DNA from: Terriglobia bacterium
GTDB taxonomy: Bacteria > Acidobacteriota > Terriglobia > Terriglobales > Acidobacteriaceae
NCBI GenBank assembly: GCA_020072585.1
Contig: JAIQGL010000020.1
Span: 53,286-117,285, forward strand
DNA length: 64,000 nucleotides
Reading direction: 5' to 3'
Made by a program: the position numbers and the translations under genes. The notes below the pieces were generated by a model, which was not told where the DNA came from, did no database searches, and saw nothing but the letters and a program-made list of their open reading frames with translations. Below, in pieces: positions 18,100-25,852 of the stretch. The stretch's first letter is position 1. Every line of letters starts with the position of its first letter.

Positions 18100-18629
18100 C
18101 TTACGCCTACCCAGCGCTTACCCACCCCAGCAAACCAAAAGCGGGTTTGCCGGGGACCCCGGCACGCGCTGGGCTCAATAATTCCGCCCTTCGGGCTGGA
18201 TTGGATTGCGCAATTGCGGCTTCGCACCTGCCGATGAGACCGGAGCACAGACTCTAAGAAGAACTGCAGGGAAGGACCTCTCCGAATCGCGGGAAGAGAA
18301 ACTACTGGTAAGGACCACCGGAGCGAAAGCAGCCCGAGCTAATGTAAGCCCGGCATCCTGCCGGGCGAGATTATTGAGCCCAGGCCGTAAGGCCTGGGAA
18401 AGCTAGAGAACCTCACCAAGCCCCGCAGGGGCGGCATTAATCCGGCCCTATCGGAAGAAAACGATCATAAGAACCACGGGAACGAAAGCAAGCCCAAGTA
18501 GAACAAGCCGAAGTAAAGCAGGCCCAAGTAATGAAGCCCGGCATCCTGCCGGGCGAGATTATTGAGCCCAGGCCGTAAGGCCTGGGAAAGGTAGAGAAAC
18601 ATCACAAGCCCCGCAGGGGCGACATTAAT
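18100..18629. repeat. REP cluster (copies 3 and 4) with degenerate spacers
   Basis: Two further REP composites lie at about 18346-18440 and 18533-18629. Each has an AGCCCGGCATCCTGCCGGGC hairpin, the shared GATTATTGAGCCCAGGCCG block, CCTGGG, and a terminal GCCCCGCAGGGGCG hairpin. They keep the core of copies 1-2 but differ at the 5' side. Between them are A/G-rich degenerate repeats (AAGCCCAAGTA, AAGCCGAAGTA, AGGCCCAAGTA). A GCCGGGGACCCCGGC hairpin lies near 18149. No protein gene is apparent. Confidence 0.85.
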
Positions 18630-19340
18630 CTACCAATCCAGCAACATCGGCAGATGGTGCCTTACGGACAAAAGCGCATGACGACGGAACAACGCGTATC
18701 CGAACCGAGCGGCGACTTCCAGCGGCGAGCCCTCCTCGCAGCCGTCCATAGCACACTGATCGAGTTCGGCTTCGTTCATGTTCCAGGTCTTGCGATTCAG
18801 CTCACTCAATTCCTGTGCCAGCGACACGCTGGAAGCCATCCTGACTTCCTTTCCAGAAGCATCCGGCGCTTCAAAGACAAACGGAAAGCGCGCCGGAAGC
18901 CAGAACTGCGCGTTTGATAGCAAAGATGGATAGCTAGTTTGCGAGTCTGCGCCCATGCTGCGCTGGATCGCCGGGTCCTTGTCAAAGTCTTTTGGGATTT
19001 CCCGGGGAATCGTCAAACCCGGATGTTCCTGATACGCGGCCTTGAGCAGCAGCCCCTGATATCCGTCCCAGCATGGCTTGTCGGTAAAGTACGGCGCGTC
19101 AGGACTCTCGTCCCAATCCAGCGGTTCAGGCAGATGGGAAGCCAGCGATTCAGCAAGCCCACTGCGCCACTCCAGGACGATGGAACGGATTTCTTCAGGA
19201 TCGCGAATCGCGTCGGACGGATTGTGCTGGCGAACTACTTCAAACGTCGCCCCAAGCTCCCGCGCGACGCGTGCCGCCACCAGCTCCCAGTCGCCGGAAT
19301 AGTAGCGCGTATACGAGCCAACATAGATATCAAGACCCAA
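18630..19340 (-). CDS. conserved protein of unknown function (MGLDIYVG type)
   Basis: A 236-residue soluble protein starting MGLDIYVGSYTRYYSGDWE. The start codon is TTG at 19340, supported by a GAGGG four bases upstream and by the very conserved-looking N-terminus. The protein is rich in Trp, Asp and Glu (LDWDESPDAPYF, KPCWDGYQG). It has no signal peptide or membrane segment. Its stop codon lies at the edge of REP copy 4. I do not recognise a function. Confidence 0.75.
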   Translation of the reverse strand: MGLDIYVGSYTRYYSGDWELVAARVARELGATFEVVRQHNPSDAIRDPEEIRSIVLEWRSGLAESLASHLPEPLDWDESPDAPYFTDKPCWDGYQGLLLKAAYQEHPGLTIPREIPKDFDKDPAIQRSMGADSQTSYPSLLSNAQFWLPARFPFVFEAPDASGKEVRMASSVSLAQELSELNRKTWNMNEAELDQCAMDGCEEGSPLEVAARFGYALFRRHALLSVRHHLPMLLDW

Positions 19341-19415
19341 GCTGCCCTCGGTTTGCCAGTTGGAACAGGGAAGTATAGCTGAGGATGAAAGGAGATCGTC
19401 GAAGCGGAGTTAAAG

Positions 19416-20429
19416 CTAGGCGCAACCCAGTTGTTTCAAAAACTGTTGCCTTTCAGTCAAGGCAATTGACCTGTCCCGTAGTACCGCCGCCAATTGTGAC
19501 CGGAGTTTCTGGATCTGGCTTGAATTGATTGTCTCAGCTTGACGTATACGGGCGATAAGACTTCTCATGTATTTGGGTTGATCCTGAATGGGAACTGCGC
19601 CAGTTTTGAGTCTATGAATACCAGCTCTGATTCTTGAACGGACCTCACGCGTTACGCCGAGTTTTTTCCCGAGGACAATGCCATTCAGCACTTTCCGCGT
19701 TGCCGGTCCCATAATTGTAATTTTTTTGCGGGATAGGCGGAGGCCAGATTTACGCAGCGCTCCGATTACTACTGGTATTATCCGCCGCGGGTCATCACCG
19801 GAAAAAGCAAGATCATCGACCCACGTGGAATATGTGATGCCCATCCGCTCGCATTCCGATCGAATCTGCTTATCAATTGTGCATATGAGTATGTTGGCCA
19901 AAGGGGTGCTAGTGGCTGCTCCTTGGGGAAGGTGCCGTTCAAAGCTGGTGAGTTTTGTCAGCAATATAGAAATTTCCGATGAACAGCGTAGAACGTGATT
20001 CCAAAGCCAATAAATGTATTCGTTCGTAACAGAAGGAAAGAAATTTGCTATGTCGACGGTTACAAGCATCCTGGCGCCAAGATGACGATTAACGTTATCT
20101 TGAATGCATTTATTAGTAACTCCTCCATAAATATAGTCGGGCAGCGATTCTGGACGGAGAAGTCTTCGATAGATTCTCTTCTGAACATCCCTGAGTTGTT
20201 CGTCAGGATTGTCAATGATTCTCTTTTTCTTATTTTTGAAGCGTCTTTGGAATGGAAAGACTTTCTCGGGCTTGACGAATGGATTGTAGTGCCCGCCGGC
20301 GTGCGCTGCCAGTGTGCGTAAGTATCCCCGCTCTAGCCCAAGCTTAAATTCAAGCTCCCTGATAGAGAGAAGGTCAAGCTTTGGCGCGGCCGCGAGATCG
20401 ATGTTTTTTTCCGGCAGGTCTACCGTCAT
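19416..20429 (-). CDS. retron-like reverse transcriptase
   Basis: A 337-residue RNA-dependent DNA polymerase of the retron/group-II-like type. The motifs are: KKRIIDNPDEQLRDVQKRI (about 68-87); an N-x-x-x-H element (112-116, NVNRH) like the retron region-X signature; catalytic VDIANFFPSV (125-134); LPQGAATSTPLANIL (167-181); and the catalytic box WVDDLAFSGDD (203-213). That box has Trp-Val in place of the usual Tyr-Ala before the two Asp. VLNGIVLG (247-254) stands where retron RTs have VTG. There is no maturase or endonuclease domain. The start overlaps the XRE gene by 56 bases. Sequence here is more A/T-rich than the neighbours, suggesting transfer. Retron membership is probable but not proven. 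Confidence 0.85.
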   Translation of the reverse strand: MTVDLPEKNIDLAAAPKLDLLSIRELEFKLGLERGYLRTLAAHAGGHYNPFVKPEKVFPFQRRFKNKKKRIIDNPDEQLRDVQKRIYRRLLRPESLPDYIYGGVTNKCIQDNVNRHLGARMLVTVDIANFFPSVTNEYIYWLWNHVLRCSSEISILLTKLTSFERHLPQGAATSTPLANILICTIDKQIRSECERMGITYSTWVDDLAFSGDDPRRIIPVVIGALRKSGLRLSRKKITIMGPATRKVLNGIVLGKKLGVTREVRSRIRAGIHRLKTGAVPIQDQPKYMRSLIARIRQAETINSSQIQKLRSQLAAVLRDRSIALTERQQFLKQLGCA

Positions 20430-20712
20430 GTTTTTCCGTCAAGAGAATTCTCGCTATATGTTCCCCGAGTTGCCTGGTTTCAGTAGCTCCAACATTTTTT
20501 AAGTCCTTGGATTCGGTTGCTAAAAGGGTCAATAAGTGATACGGCACTTCCAACGCCTTAGAAAGCTTCTCCAATGTCGAAACAGTTGGATTTCTCTTGC
20601 CGCGTTCAATTAGAGAAATATGACTAGCATCCAACTTTGCTAAATGGGCCAATTCTCGTTGTTCAAGACCAGCCATTGCCCTTACAATTCTGATTGCACG
20701 ACCGTAATTCAT
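20374..20712 (-). CDS. XRE-family HTH protein of the retron-like cassette
   Basis: A 112-residue protein. The HTH at about 4-65 reads AIRIVRAMAGLEQRELAHLA, DASHISLIERGKRNPT and LEKLSKALEVPYHLL, a full Cro/C1-type domain. A basic tail follows (RPAGKKHRSRGRAKA). The ATG at 20712 is used; a TTG two codons earlier is less likely. Its end overlaps the reverse transcriptase start by 56 bases, so the two are surely co-transcribed and probably co-regulated. Either repressor or retron effector/accessory is possible. Confidence 0.8.
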   Translation of the reverse strand: MNYGRAIRIVRAMAGLEQRELAHLAKLDASHISLIERGKRNPTVSTLEKLSKALEVPYHLLTLLATESKDLKNVGATETRQLGEHIARILLTEKHDGRPAGKKHRSRGRAKA

Positions 20713-20761
20713 AAGCAAAAATTCTGGAAATTGGGTCCTCTCAACAGATTTATCTAATCGG

Positions 20762-20971
20762 TTACTTTAAGAGCGCTTTCAAAATTCTATCGACAATCTC
20801 GCGAATTTCGCGAAACATCTGAGCTTTCGTCGGTTGACTGAGCCTTTTCAGAATCTTAAGACTCTTTATAGCCGCTTCAATATCCTGCCTCTGTTCTGGT
20901 CGAGTGTCGTTTCCGCGTAACATAGCTTGCAGTATTGCCATGCACGCGTTTGCGTCTTTAACGCATTTCAT
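20762..20971 (-). CDS. small helical protein, first ORF of the retron-like cassette
   Basis: A 69-residue, all-helical, basic protein (NACMAILQAMLRGND, then EAAIKSLKILKRL and FREIREIVDRILKALLK). It has a strong Shine-Dalgarno AAGGAG five bases before ATG 20971, which supports translation. The Shine-Dalgarno lies inside an inverted repeat, so its access may depend on RNA folding. It lies 49 bases before the XRE gene on the same strand. Not recognised; it may be a retron accessory protein or antitoxin-like peptide. Confidence 0.6.
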   Translation of the reverse strand: MKCVKDANACMAILQAMLRGNDTRPEQRQDIEAAIKSLKILKRLSQPTKAQMFREIREIVDRILKALLK

Positions 20972-21274
20972 TGTTGCTCCTTTTCGACGTAGATACGCCG
21001 TGCCGCTCTAGCGGACTCCCGAAAAGGAACGCACTCAGCCGAAGAACCCAAGTTCACTGTGCCGCATACGACACATTCCTGAGGTATGACATACGCATGT
21101 ACGTTACGCGCAAGCCCTCTTCAGGTATGGCGGAAATTTCCCGCCGGGAGAAGATTAACTTCCCCCATTAGCACTCGACGCAAACGCGCCGAGCAGGTAC
21201 TGCTCTGGGAACCATAAAGCTGCTGGGGAGCAACAAATTGTCAAAGACCCACGAACCATCAGTAACGATGGCGT
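20972..21274 (-). ncRNA. structured leader, candidate msr-msd RNA of the retron-like cassette
   Basis: About 300 transcribed but non-coding bases lie between a strong promoter and the first ORF. On the minus strand they contain successive hairpins: GAGCA-N5-TGCTC (21205-21191), GGGGGAAG/CTTCTCCC (21166-21146), GGCGG/CCGCC (21145-21129), and an outer pair CCTTTTCG (21027-21020)/CGAAAAGG (20986-20979) enclosing two small hairpins and abutting the Shine-Dalgarno. Retron RTs are encoded next to such msr-msd RNAs. I could not assign the branching G or the a1/a2 repeats, so identity is tentative. Confidence 0.45.
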
Positions 21275-21280
21275 AATTTG

Positions 21281-21309
21281 AAAATAAGGCAAGTTGCTGC
21301 TTTTGTCAA
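21281..21309 (-). promoter_or_regulatory. sigma-70-like promoter of the retron-like cassette
   Basis: On the minus strand a perfect TTGACA (21309-21304) is followed after 17 bases by TATTTT (21286-21281), giving a start near 21274. It lies just beyond the nrdJ terminator, so the cassette has its own promoter. Confidence 0.75.
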
Positions 21310-21330
21310 GTTAAATGTTGTTTAGTCAAA

Positions 21331-21360
21331 TAAAAAGACTCACCTTATCGGTGAGTCTTT
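21331..21360 (-). terminator. rho-independent terminator of nrdJ
   Basis: AAAGACTCACC and GGTGAGTCTTT form a perfect 11-bp stem with a 5-base loop. On the minus strand it is followed by TTTTTATTTG. It lies 18 bases after the nrdJ stop. Confidence 0.9.
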
Positions 21361-21377
21361 GTTGGAAAAGCGGCTTG

Positions 21378-24300
21378 CTAAGAGCAGCCTGACGTACTCC
21401 CACAGCTCATACACCGGTAACAACTCCCGTTTCTGGTCATGATGGAGCCGCAGACGTGGCAGCTGGGGGCGTCGCCCAGGTCGACGAACTCTTTGAGCGC
21501 GTCAGCCGAGTGGTAAACACCGCGATCGATGATCGCGGGCGAGCCCTTGGCCGTTAGCTCCTGGCTATTGGCTAAACCTCCCTGGGGAGGCGTCGTCTCA
21601 AACGCAGCCGAGGATTGCGCGCCACGGTCGGCGCTGCCTGGGTTCAGGGCGGCAAGCTCGCTCGCAGGCGAGGACGCCTGTGGTCCGGCCAGCACCATGT
21701 CCTTGAACAGCGGATACTGGCGTCCGGTGACGAAGCGCAGCTCCAGCCAGCGGAAGATGTAATCCATCACGGACTTGGCGATGGGGATCTCCGGATTGCC
21801 GGTGAAGCCCGCCGGATCAAAGCGCGTGTGCTGGAACTTGTCGCACAGCAGCTTGATGGGAACGCCGTGCTGCATGGCCAGAGAAACCGCCATGGCAAAT
21901 GAGTCCATCAGGCCGGAGATGGTGGAGCCTTCCTTGGCCATGCGGATGAAGAGTTCGCCGGGGGTGCCGTCTTTATAGAGGCCCACGGTGATGTAGCCTT
22001 CATGGCCGGCGATGGCAAATTTGTGCGTGATGGAGGCGCGCTCTCCCGGCAGCCGGTGACGCAATGCGCGTGGCGGAGCCGACTCCTGCTCCTGCATGGT
22101 GAGCGGACGAACGGCGGCCAGCGCCATGCTCTGCTGCTCCGGAGAAAGCTTCTGGAAGTCCATCTCCGGACCGCTGAGCGGACGCTGCGTGGCCGTGATG
22201 TCTTTTTCTCCGCGGGTCCCTCTCTTGGCGGCTTCGTCGCGTGAGCTGGCGGCCATGAGCGGCTGCGCTTTCTTGGATCCGTCACGGTAGATGGCCACAG
22301 CCTTCAGGCCAAGCTTCCATGATTGCAGATACGCTTCGGTGATGTCGTCAATGGTCGCGGCTTCCGGAAGGTTCACGGTCTTGGAAATTGCGCCGGAGAT
22401 GAAAGGCTGCGTGGCGGCCATCATCATCACGTGACCCATGTAATGGATGCTGCGCGTGCCTTTCTGCGGCTTGAAGCTGCAATCGAAGACGGGAAGGTGC
22501 TCGTCACGGATGCCGGGCGCGCCTTCAATGGTTCCGGTGGAATCAATGTAGCCGACGATGGAGTTCACCTGCTCCGGCGTGTAGCCGAGCTTCCACAGAG
22601 CGGAAGGCACGGTCTGGTTGACGATCTTGATCATGCCGCCGCCAACGAGCTTTTTGTATTTCACCAGCGCCAGGTCAGGCTCAACGCCGGTGGTGTCGCA
22701 ATCCATCATGAAGCCGATGGTCCCGGTGGGCGCCAGCACGGTTACCTGCGCGTTGCGATAGCCATGTTTTTCGCCGAGGGCGAGGGCCTCGTTCCAGGAT
22801 TGGCGGCTGCCTTCGAGCAGCGCAGCGGGAACGTTTTCCTTGTTGATCTTGTTGACGGAGGCGCGGTGCATGCGGATCACGTCAAGGAACGGTACGCGGT
22901 TGATGTACCAGCCCGGGCACGCGCCGCCGGTAACGTCCTGCGGTGAGACGCGCGAAGTTGCCGGAGCAAGCTGCGGGCACTGCTCCGCAATGCGCGCTGA
23001 CTGCAAATACGCCTCACCGCACATAATGGCGGTGACGCAAGCGGCGTAGTCGCGGCCGGCGTCAGAATCATACGGCAGACCGCTGGCCATGAGCAGCGCG
23101 CCAAGGTTGGCATAGCCCAGGCCAAGGGGACGGTAGTCATGCGAGTTGCGCGAGATCATCTCCGTGGGATAGCCGGCGTTGTCGACAAGAATTTCTTGCG
23201 CGGTGATGAGCACGTCCACGGCGTGACGGTAAGCAGGCACGTCGAACTCGCCGTTGGACTTCAAGAACTTCATCAGGTTGAGCGACGCCAGGTTGCAGGC
23301 CGAATCGTCCAGGAACATGTACTCGCTGCACGGATTGCTGGCGTTGATGCGCTCTGTGTTTTTTGACGTATGCCACTTGTTGATGGTCGTGTCATATTGC
23401 ATGCCCGGATCGCCGCACTGCCAAGTGGCTTGCGCGATCTTGTTCATCAGCTCGCGCGCCTTGTAGGTTTGCATTACGTGCTTGTCTTTGACGGAGCGGG
23501 TGGAAAATTCGCCATCGCGTTCCACGGCGGACATGAACTCGTCTGTCACGCGCACGGAGTTGTTGGCATTCTGGAAGAAGATGGAGCTGTAGGCGTCAGA
23601 GTCGGGCGAGGAGCCGTCATAGCCCATCTCAATCAGCGCCCAGGCCTTGGCTTCTTCCTTGGCTTTGCACTCAATGAAGTCCACGATGTCCGGATGATCG
23701 ACGTTCAGGATCACCATCTTGGCTGCGCGACGCGTCTTGCCGCCGGACTTGATCACGCCGGCAAAAGCGTCAAAGCCCTTCATGAAGCTCAAGGGGCCGG
23801 AGGCCTGTCCGCCGCCGGAAAGCTCTTCCTTGCTGCCGCGCAGCGCGGAGAGGTTGGTTCCTGTGCCGCTGCCCCACTTGAACAACATGCCTTCAGTCTT
23901 GGCCAGCGTCAGAATGGAATCAAGCGAATCCTTCACCGAATTGATGAAGCACGCCGAGCATTGCGGCGCTTTATAACCGGTGGTCGTAAATTCCACGGTG
24001 CCTTTTTCGGCGTTCCAGTGCCAGTTTTGTGCGTCGGACATCGGCTCAAGGCGGTCACAGCCAACATTGAACCATACCGGCGAATTGAACGCGGCTTTCT
24101 GCTGCACCAGGATGTGGACCAGTTCGTCATGGAACGTGTCACGGTCTTCAATCGTCGAGAAGTAGCCTTGCTGCCAGCCCCAGTCGCGAATGGTCTCAGC
24201 CACGCGCTGGATGAGCTGGCGGACGCCGGTCTCGCGTCCGGGAGTGCCGAGCGTGCCGTGCAGATATTTGCTGGCCACAATGTTGATGGCGGTCATCGAC

Positions 24301-24527
24301 CAGTCTTTGGGCGATTCAACATTGCGCTGCTCAAATATGCTGTTGCCCTTGGCATCCGTAATGCTGGCGGTGCGCAGCTCCCACTCCACTTCGTCATACG
24401 GCGAGACGCCGGTGCGCGTGAAATAGCGGGGGAACTTCAGTCCGGGAGCAGCGTTCGGGCCGGCTGTTGGATGTTGCGTCAATGTGCGAGTTTCTTCCTT
24501 CATGATCTTTGTACCTGTTTCCGCCAT
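21378..24527 (-). CDS. nrdJ: adenosylcobalamin-dependent (class II) ribonucleoside-diphosphate reductase
   Basis: Makes deoxyribonucleotides using coenzyme B12, independent of oxygen. The 1049-residue protein has the class II/I fold: FNSPVWFNVG and QCSACFIN early, GSGTGTNLS, NPCSEYMFLDDSACNLASLNL with active-site Cys and Glu, and APTGTIGFMMDCDTTGVEP. The C-terminal tail has the zinc-like and reducing cysteines CHVCG, CYRCMSC and TSGCS. The ATG at 24527 has GGAGAA seven bases upstream and is preferred over a GTG at 24584. It follows the 170-aa gene by about 95 bases and shares its NrdR-type promoter. A long antisense frame (23370-24725, plus strand) is a shadow. Confidence 0.95.
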   Translation of the reverse strand: MAETGTKIMKEETRTLTQHPTAGPNAAPGLKFPRYFTRTGVSPYDEVEWELRTASITDAKGNSIFEQRNVESPKDWSMTAINIVASKYLHGTLGTPGRETGVRQLIQRVAETIRDWGWQQGYFSTIEDRDTFHDELVHILVQQKAAFNSPVWFNVGCDRLEPMSDAQNWHWNAEKGTVEFTTTGYKAPQCSACFINSVKDSLDSILTLAKTEGMLFKWGSGTGTNLSALRGSKEELSGGGQASGPLSFMKGFDAFAGVIKSGGKTRRAAKMVILNVDHPDIVDFIECKAKEEAKAWALIEMGYDGSSPDSDAYSSIFFQNANNSVRVTDEFMSAVERDGEFSTRSVKDKHVMQTYKARELMNKIAQATWQCGDPGMQYDTTINKWHTSKNTERINASNPCSEYMFLDDSACNLASLNLMKFLKSNGEFDVPAYRHAVDVLITAQEILVDNAGYPTEMISRNSHDYRPLGLGYANLGALLMASGLPYDSDAGRDYAACVTAIMCGEAYLQSARIAEQCPQLAPATSRVSPQDVTGGACPGWYINRVPFLDVIRMHRASVNKINKENVPAALLEGSRQSWNEALALGEKHGYRNAQVTVLAPTGTIGFMMDCDTTGVEPDLALVKYKKLVGGGMIKIVNQTVPSALWKLGYTPEQVNSIVGYIDSTGTIEGAPGIRDEHLPVFDCSFKPQKGTRSIHYMGHVMMMAATQPFISGAISKTVNLPEAATIDDITEAYLQSWKLGLKAVAIYRDGSKKAQPLMAASSRDEAAKRGTRGEKDITATQRPLSGPEMDFQKLSPEQQSMALAAVRPLTMQEQESAPPRALRHRLPGERASITHKFAIAGHEGYITVGLYKDGTPGELFIRMAKEGSTISGLMDSFAMAVSLAMQHGVPIKLLCDKFQHTRFDPAGFTGNPEIPIAKSVMDYIFRWLELRFVTGRQYPLFKDMVLAGPQASSPASELAALNPGSADRGAQSSAAFETTPPQGGLANSQELTAKGSPAIIDRGVYHSADALKEFVDLGDAPSCHVCGSIMTRNGSCYRCMSCGSTSGCS

Positions 24528-24579
24528 TTCATTCTTCTCCAATTTTCTCTCAAGGCTGCCTGGGATTTCTCTTTTTTCT

Positions 24580-24599
24580 GGCACAGACGTGCCTGTGCC
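24580..24599. repeat. 20-base inverted repeat before nrdJ
   Basis: GGCACAG-N6-CTGTGCC lies between the upstream gene and the nrdJ start. It could be a weak attenuator, an operator or a REP remnant. Confidence 0.4.
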
Positions 24600-24621
24600 A
24601 TGCTTTTATTTCTTCTGATCT

Positions 24622-25134
24622 TTAGATTTCGACGGGAAAGTCCTTCGATAGCCTCATACCATGGGTCACGCGGTCCACTGCACGCTCCGCGACGGTCTTT
24701 AATTCTTTGCTCGTCTCGCCATTGAATGATTCCGGCCTTGCGAGTATCTGAGCAGGTGCAATCGCCAACTCCAACTCTGACGGTACACTCAACGGTTTTT
24801 CAAAGATCTGCGACGCCACTTCACGTTGCGTGTTCAGCCAGCTCTTAAGAGCCGTTGCCGCAGCCTGCCGGTCAGCGAGGCTGGAAGTTATGGCATAACG
24901 CACAAAGCAATTTGCCTGCGCCAGCTTCTCCCGCCACGGACTTCCGGCGGCATACAGCCGGCTCATCGCCCGTGAAAGATCATCGGCTTCTTCCACTTGG
25001 AACACTGCCAGCATGCGGCGCGAATGAGGCCCCGGCTGCATGACTTCTTCCGCTAAAGCAAAGATTCCGGGCTGGCTCGGAACCAAAAGCAGACCAAAAC
25101 TTGATTCGCAACGGAACCAACGTGACCAGTTCAT
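24622..25134 (-). CDS. conserved-looking protein co-transcribed with nrdJ
   Basis: A 170-residue soluble protein (MNWSRWFRCESSFGLLLVPS...). The frame is open to 25356, but the region above 25134 contains the promoter. The ATG at 25134 has AAGGA nine bases upstream, and the N-terminus looks natural there. It is mainly alpha-helical (AMSRLYAAGSPWREKLAQA, AATALKSWLNTQREVASQIF). No catalytic motif is recognised. Its place as first gene of the NrdR-type transcription unit suggests a link with nucleotide reduction or replication, which is inference. Confidence 0.7.
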   Translation of the reverse strand: MNWSRWFRCESSFGLLLVPSQPGIFALAEEVMQPGPHSRRMLAVFQVEEADDLSRAMSRLYAAGSPWREKLAQANCFVRYAITSSLADRQAAATALKSWLNTQREVASQIFEKPLSVPSELELAIAPAQILARPESFNGETSKELKTVAERAVDRVTHGMRLSKDFPVEI

Positions 25135-25327
25135 CTCTATACATCCTTTTTTCCAAAGCATGGTTAGCAAGCGCCGGGGGACCCAGCGATGCGTGTACAA
25201 AACTATGAAATTCACCGCGATTATTGTTTCCGGCGCCACCTCTGACGCCGAGTGTCTTTTTTTGAAGGTCGCTTGACCCCGCTTTGGCTTGCCTTGGGTC
25301 CGGCCACGACAACAACCTAGTGTTGGA

Positions 25328-25356
25328 AAATTACGCCTGTATATAGTGCCTGTCAA
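25328..25356 (-). promoter_or_regulatory. promoter of the nrdJ transcription unit
   Basis: On the minus strand TTGACA (25356-25351) and TAATTT (25333-25328) are exactly 17 bases apart. Transcription would start near 25320, giving a leader of about 185 bases before 25134. No B12 riboswitch signature was recognised in that leader. Confidence 0.8.
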
Positions 25357-25398
25357 GAGGCTTATACAATCTATTGTACCTTAGTGCCCAATATATCG
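25337..25398. promoter_or_regulatory. NrdR-box-like palindromes around the -35 of the nrdJ promoter
   Basis: The NrdR box core CWATATATWG is matched nine of ten by CTATATACAG (minus strand, 25346-25337, inside the promoter spacer), CAATAGATTG (minus, 25376-25367, just upstream of -35) and CAATATATCG (plus, 25389-25398). Centres are 30 and 22 bases apart, near whole numbers of helical turns, as in known paired NrdR sites. Binding here would block RNA polymerase. Confidence 0.6.
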
Positions 25399-25486
25399 AC
25401 AATTGCCTCAAGTATCCTGTTTGCTGTCTTTTACCGGGACGCGTCCGGGAATTAGGGTGGTTTCTTCCTTGATGCTCCTCCAGGTT

Positions 25487-25657
25487 TATCCACAAGCGGG
25501 CGAACAGTCCCCGCAGGGACATCCACTATTGAAATTTTTGGGCTGGTTGGAAATCTTCAGAACCGAAGCGGCAACAACTCGTATTTCGAATCTACGCGTC
25601 TGCGGAGCGAAGGGTCAATGCCGCAGAATGGTGCAGCACTGTGGATTGTGTGGAAAA
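25487..25657. promoter_or_regulatory. DnaA-box-like sites in the nrdJ upstream region
   Basis: A perfect TTATCCACA lies at 25487-25495. TTTTCCACA (minus strand, 25657-25649) fits the TTWTNCACA consensus, and a weaker CAATCCACA lies at 25648-25640. They lie 130-300 bases upstream of the nrdJ promoter in a roughly 450-base gene-free stretch (25400-25852). The stretch shows no other gene. Confidence 0.4.
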
Positions 25658-25852
25658 AGAAGCAGTTCTCTGCAATCTCGAGCGTAGCGGCATGCTCATC
25701 CATATAGACCGGGAATGTGCTGTTCGCGCAAAATTGCATCATTACCTAAGATTTTTGAATGCTCCCTTTCACCGCCAATTTGGTCGTAAAATCTTTATGG
25801 GCCGTTGTGATTTTGGACGTTGATGGCGGCACTCTCTCCACCTGGAGCCGGA

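Noticed and set aside
23370..24725. Long plus-strand open frame (451 codons) opposite nrdJ
   Set aside because: It is a shadow of the high-GC codon pattern of nrdJ; its protein shows no domain and lacks a ribosome-binding site.
25135..25327. B12 riboswitch in the nrdJ leader
   Set aside because: No B12-box-like segment or the expected long fold was recognised; NrdR-type sites explain control better.
25487..25657. Replication origin
   Set aside because: Only three DnaA-box-like sites, no dnaA or dnaN nearby and no A/T-rich unwinding region.
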